A stretch of 7,717 nt of DNA from Prevotellaceae bacterium (lineage in GTDB: Bacteria > Bacteroidota > Bacteroidia > Bacteroidales > UBA932), in the NCBI GenBank assembly GCA_031279735.1, contig JAITHX010000043.1, positions 1 through 7,717 on the forward strand, given 5' to 3'. Below, piece after piece: positions 5,262-7,717 of the stretch. A model generated the notes under the pieces. It searched no databases, was not told where the DNA came from, and saw nothing but the letters and a program-made list of their open reading frames with translations. A program made the position numbers and the translations under genes. How positions within the stretch are numbered: the first letter of the stretch is position 1; each line of letters opens with the position of its first letter.

Positions 5262-6152
5262 ATGGAACCGAACTTCAAATCGGGATTCGCCAATATAGTG
5301 GGCAATCCCAACGTGGGCAAATCCACACTGATGAACGCCCTGACGGGCGAACAGCTCTCGATAGTCACCGCCAAGGCGCAGACTACTCGCCACAGAATAC
5401 TCGGCGTGCTGACCGACGAACATTCGCAAATCGTGTTCTCCGACACGCCCGGAGTGCTGAAACCGAACTACCGGCTGCAGGAGTCGATGATGAAATTCGT
5501 TTATTCGGCAGTGGGCGACGCCGACGTGGTGGTCTATGTTACCGACGTGGTGGAAACGCCCGACAAGAACGCCGACTTCCTCGAACGTCTCCGGCGTATC
5601 GACACGCCGATTCTGCTGCTGATAAACAAAATCGACCTCTCGACGCCCGAAGCTCTCGACGCTCTCGCCGCACGGTGGCGGGAGATGCTGCCCTCGGCAA
5701 CTCTTATCCCTGTTTCGGCTCTCGCGAAGTTCAATATCGACCGCGTGACTAAGGAAATACGGGCGCTGCTTCCCTTCGGCCCCGCTTACTACGAAAACGA
5801 CGCGCTGACCGACCGCTCGCTCCGCTTCTTCGCCTCCGAAATAATCCGCGAGAAGATATTTCTGAATTATCAAAAGGAAATACCCTACTCGGTGGAAGTG
5901 GTGATAGAGCGGTTTAAGGAATCGGAGCGTCTTATCTCCATCTCGGCAGTGATCTGCGTGCTGCGCGAATCGCAGAAAGGCATAGTGATAGGCAACAAGG
6001 GCAAGATGCTGAAGAAAACCGCTACCGAAGCCCGCAAAAGTCTCGAAACGTTTCTGCAAACCAAAGTCTTTCTCGAAGTGTTCGTAAAGGTTGACCCCGA
6101 TTGGAGAAATAACCCGAACAGATTGAAAACATACGGATATAATCAATTATGA
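5262..6152 (+). CDS. era: GTPase Era, 30S ribosomal subunit maturation
   Basis: This encodes 296 residues, close to the usual 300. Era binds the 3' end of 16S rRNA and helps late 30S assembly, linking it to growth and cell division; it is usually essential. The GTPase domain shows G1 GNPNVGKS (14-21), the switch I region with TTRHR (41-45), G3 DTPG (61-64), G4 NKID (122-125) and G5 SAL (152-154). The C-terminal KH domain (about 205-290) carries VIGNKG (242-247), the GxxG-type RNA-binding loop, and ends VKVDPDWRNN, typical of Era. The start is ATG 5262 because MEPNFKSGF leads directly into the first strand. The open frame continues far upstream (to about 4569), but that extension overlaps GH25 in another frame and is not coding. 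Its TGA overlaps the next ATG (6149-6152). Confidence 0.97.
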   Translation: MEPNFKSGFANIVGNPNVGKSTLMNALTGEQLSIVTAKAQTTRHRILGVLTDEHSQIVFSDTPGVLKPNYRLQESMMKFVYSAVGDADVVVYVTDVVETPDKNADFLERLRRIDTPILLLINKIDLSTPEALDALAARWREMLPSATLIPVSALAKFNIDRVTKEIRALLPFGPAYYENDALTDRSLRFFASEIIREKIFLNYQKEIPYSVEVVIERFKESERLISISAVICVLRESQKGIVIGNKGKMLKKTATEARKSLETFLQTKVFLEVFVKVDPDWRNNPNRLKTYGYNQL

Positions 6153-7360
6153 AAAAGACGTTTACTTTAATTATTGCGCTTGTTCTGTCGGCGAATCTTG
6201 CGCCGGCACAGGAAAATTCACAGTGGCGCGGCGCTAATCGCGACGGTATCTATCAGGAACACGGACTGCTCAAGAAATGGAACGAAGGCGGACCGACCCT
6301 GCTGTGGCACTTCGACGGACTGGGCGAAGGCTACACTTCGGCTGCGGCGGCAAACGACAGAATCTATGTCACCGGCATGACCGACAGCACCGGCTATCTC
6401 TACGTTCTCGACCTGAACGGAAAGCTGCTGAACAGGAAATCCTACGGTCTCGAATGGAACGCAAACTACAACGGCTCCCGTTCGACGGTCTGCGCTAACG
6501 AAGGCCGACTGTATGTGTTTTCGGGACGAGGCGTCCTGTCGTGCTTCGACGAAAAGACTTTGAACCTGCTGTGGAAAAAGGATCTTCTGAACGAGTTCGA
6601 CGGAAAGAATCTCAAGTTCGGAATGACCGAATCGCCTCTGATTGTCGGCAATGCGATCTATGCCACGCCCGGAGGCGAGAAAAACAATGTGGTGGCGCTC
6701 GACAGGAAAACGGGCGAATTGCTCTGGTCGTCGCAAGGCACGGGACGCCCTTCGACCTACTGCTCTCCGCAGTATGCAGGCAACCGCGACTTCCAGCTAA
6801 TCGTCACCGCAATAGACAGCGCCATAGTTGGTCTCGATGCCCGCTCCGGCACGGTGCTATGGACAGTCGATCAGAAAAACCCCCACGGCATGAACCCCAA
6901 CACTCCTATCTATGCCGACGGCAAAATATTCAGCACCACCGGCGGCGGCATAGGTTCAGTACTGCTCGAAATCACCGACGGAGGAAAAGGCGTGAAAAAG
7001 GTCTGGACAAACGAAATGGACAACAAACTCGGAGGCGCGGTGAAATTCGGCGACTATGTGTTCGGTTCGGGCGAAAGGAACAAATACTGGTACTGCATCG
7101 AATGGAACACAGGAAAAGTCGTGTACCGCGACAACAAACTCGGATCGGGCAACATAATCGCAGCCGACGGAATGTTGTACTGCTATACCGACCGCGGCGA
7201 AATGGCTCTGATAAATCCCTCGCCCGACAAGTTCGACATCGTGAGCAAATTCTCCGTAAAACTCGGCACCAACCAGCATTGGGCGCACCCGATCATCTAT
7301 AAGGGCGTACTCTATATCCGGCACGGCGATAGCCTGATGGCGTATAAAATTAAGAATTAA
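6149..7360 (+). CDS. Secreted PQQ-type beta-propeller repeat protein
   Basis: This encodes 403 residues. It starts with a clear signal peptide (MKKTFTLIIALVLSANLAPA, cut before Gln21), so it is periplasmic or exported. After the QWRGANRDGIY motif (25-35), typical of PQQ_2-like propellers, about eight similar blades follow. Each has a strand with IY or LY and then a D/N-x-K-T-G-x-LLW type turn (for example DRKTGELLW near 186-194 and DARSGTVLW near 229-237). This is the fold of BamB and of quinoprotein dehydrogenases. I see no catalytic or PQQ-binding residues that would argue for an enzyme, so a scaffold or binding role is more likely. Overlap with era by ATGA makes it the last gene of the operon. 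Its final residues KIKN and stop TAA fall within the AATTAAG array, so the C-terminus may have been altered by that repeat. The substrate is unknown. Confidence 0.88.
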   Translation: MKKTFTLIIALVLSANLAPAQENSQWRGANRDGIYQEHGLLKKWNEGGPTLLWHFDGLGEGYTSAAAANDRIYVTGMTDSTGYLYVLDLNGKLLNRKSYGLEWNANYNGSRSTVCANEGRLYVFSGRGVLSCFDEKTLNLLWKKDLLNEFDGKNLKFGMTESPLIVGNAIYATPGGEKNNVVALDRKTGELLWSSQGTGRPSTYCSPQYAGNRDFQLIVTAIDSAIVGLDARSGTVLWTVDQKNPHGMNPNTPIYADGKIFSTTGGGIGSVLLEITDGGKGVKKVWTNEMDNKLGGAVKFGDYVFGSGERNKYWYCIEWNTGKVVYRDNKLGSGNIIAADGMLYCYTDRGEMALINPSPDKFDIVSKFSVKLGTNQHWAHPIIYKGVLYIRHGDSLMAYKIKN

Positions 7361-7379
7361 GAATTAAGAATTAAGAATT
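7348..7379 (+). repeat. AATTAAG heptamer array overlapping the end of the propeller gene
   Basis: Four perfect AATTAAG units (7348-7375) followed by AATT. The array begins inside the codons for the last residues (K-I-K-N) and supplies the TAA stop at 7358-7360. Because the unit is 7 bp and holds TAA, the array gives stops in all three frames. The relation to the gene end is the same as at lptD (875-911, opposite strand). Confidence 0.92.
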
Positions 7380-7395
7380 GCCTGCGGGAATGAAG

Positions 7396-7457
7396 CCACT
7401 ATAGGGTATGGGCGGGGAGTCCGAAATACGGGGGCAAGTCTTAATATCTTCGCCCCG
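7396..7457 (+). repeat. Interspersed G-rich sequence, copy B
   Basis: Matches 574-641 in the same orientation: CCACTATA against CCAATATA, then GGGTATGGG, GGGG, GTCC, AAAT, CAA, TCTT and CCCG blocks in the same order with small gaps. This copy has four runs of three or more G (7404-7406, 7409-7411, 7413-7416, 7430-7434), so a G-quadruplex on the plus strand is possible, although one loop is long. Confidence 0.7.
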
Positions 7458-7462
7458 GTTTT

Positions 7463-7484
7463 CGCCGCGTTGCGGTGTTTTTTT
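7463..7484 (+). terminator. Probable intrinsic terminator of the amidase-era-propeller operon
   Basis: CCGC (7465-7468) pairs with GCGG (7472-7475) around GTT, extended by a G-U and a C-G pair outside. TG and seven T (7478-7484) follow. The stem is short but GC-rich, and the T-tract is good. It lies about 100 bp after the stop codon of the last operon gene. No other hairpin with a T-tract is seen downstream. Confidence 0.55.
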
Positions 7485-7485
7485 A

Positions 7486-7525
7486 ACGCAGGGGGCGCAG
7501 AGGCTTCGCAGAGAACGCAAGGGCT
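7486..7525. repeat. CGCAG-type short-period array
   Basis: CGCA recurs at 7487, 7496, 7507 and 7516 (spacings 9, 11, 9), with GAGG and GGCTT fillers. It lies between the terminator and the hairpin element, a place comparable to the ACACGAAG array of the left interval. Both arrays have a period near 10 bp and both are next to GGCTTCGC. Confidence 0.65.
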
Positions 7526-7640
7526 TAGGGATGTGTTAGAAATAACTTAGCACACAGATGACGCGGATGACGCGGATGACACAGATTCAAATCCGCGTAA
7601 ATCTGTGTCATCTGCGTCATCTGTGTCATCTGTGTGCTAA
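7525..7640. repeat. Hairpin repeat element, right-hand copy, with a 41-bp stem
   Basis: Bases 7525-7562 are the exact reverse complement of 470-507 (38 nt), giving the same TTAGGGATG edge and spacer. The stem arms are 7547-7587 and 7600-7640, 41 nt each, around a 12-nt loop. They are built of 9-bp GATGACRCR units. In DNA the arms differ at three positions, all of which become G.U pairs in plus-strand RNA. No AATTACG heptamers are present here, and the right edge lacks the CATCCCTAA end. Confidence 0.88.
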
Positions 7641-7681
7641 AAAATTTTAGTTCCGCATATTCGCTAATCGGAAAATATCGC

Positions 7682-7689
7682 TAAATTTG
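7682..7689 (+). promoter_or_regulatory. Promoter-like -7 element reading out of the window
   Basis: TAAATTTG matches TAnnTTTG and is followed by C, as is usual. TTC at 7660-7662 lies 19 bp upstream, one base from the TTG of the -33 element. Transcription would begin near 7696 and serve a rightward gene that starts beyond 7717. Confidence 0.55.
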
Positions 7690-7717
7690 CAAGTCAAAAA
7701 CGGTTCTTGCTTATTTG

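Larger units (their letters stand above)
7361..7717. other. 357-bp gene-free interval: repeats, probable terminator, outgoing promoter
   Basis: After the propeller gene come the rest of the heptamer array, copy B of the interspersed G-rich sequence, a short GC hairpin with T-tract, a CGCA-rich array, the 41-bp-stem hairpin and a promoter-like -7 element near the end. I see no start codon with a credible reading frame. The next gene to the right must begin outside the window. Confidence 0.8.

Noticed and set aside
906..7360. Defence, toxin or interbacterial-competition system built around the GH25 and amidase pair
   Set aside because: No immunity gene, secretion signal for export to other cells, nuclease or recombinase is present. 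The neighbours lptD and era indicate ordinary envelope housekeeping.

Overview
The window looks like chromosome of a member of the Bacteroidota, most likely order Bacteroidales. Three things point there: promoter elements of the TAnnTTTG (-7) type, an LptD of the diverged Bacteroidota form (about 890 residues, with an acidic, His-containing loop), and intergenic DNA packed with AT-rich heptamer arrays. The genus cannot be fixed from the sequence alone. The coding part is a housekeeping envelope and ribosome-assembly locus. No phage, plasmid, defence or CRISPR genes are visible.

Layout. Positions 1-140 hold the last 45 codons of a rightward gene, probably the C-terminal end of a secreted protein with a fibronectin-III-like fold. 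Positions 141-905 hold no convincing gene but are almost entirely repeats: a 180-bp tandem duplication with long hairpins, a helically phased ACACGAAG array, a roughly 70-bp interspersed sequence and two heptamer arrays. Positions 906-3590 are lptD on the minus strand. A 68-bp divergent intergenic region holds two facing promoters. From 3659 to 7360 runs a plus-strand operon: N-acetylmuramoyl-L-alanine amidase, GH25 muramidase, era, and a secreted PQQ-type beta-propeller protein. Junctions are 4-bp ATGA overlaps (amidase/GH25 and era/propeller) or a 17-bp gap (GH25/era). Positions 7361-7717 are again repeats: a heptamer array, a second copy of the 70-bp interspersed sequence, a likely terminator, a CGCAGAGG-like array, a 41-bp-stem hairpin and finally a promoter reading out of the window.

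How the genes fit together. LptD places lipopolysaccharide in the outer membrane. The amidase and the GH25 enzyme cut two different bonds of peptidoglycan (stem-peptide amide and glycan). Era is the essential GTPase for 30S maturation. The beta-propeller protein may act at the envelope, by loose analogy with BamB, but this is not proven. The locus therefore reads as envelope maintenance coupled to translation capacity.

The most unusual material is the non-coding repeat DNA. All three genes that border it end in Asn followed by a stop in the same AATTARG context, with the stop codon lying inside the repeat edge. A 38-nt exact inverted match links hairpin elements on the two sides of the gene block. 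One hairpin has 41 paired positions in which every mismatch is a G.U wobble when read as plus-strand RNA. These suggest a family of mobile or gene-end-associated hairpin elements, but their mobility and function are inference.
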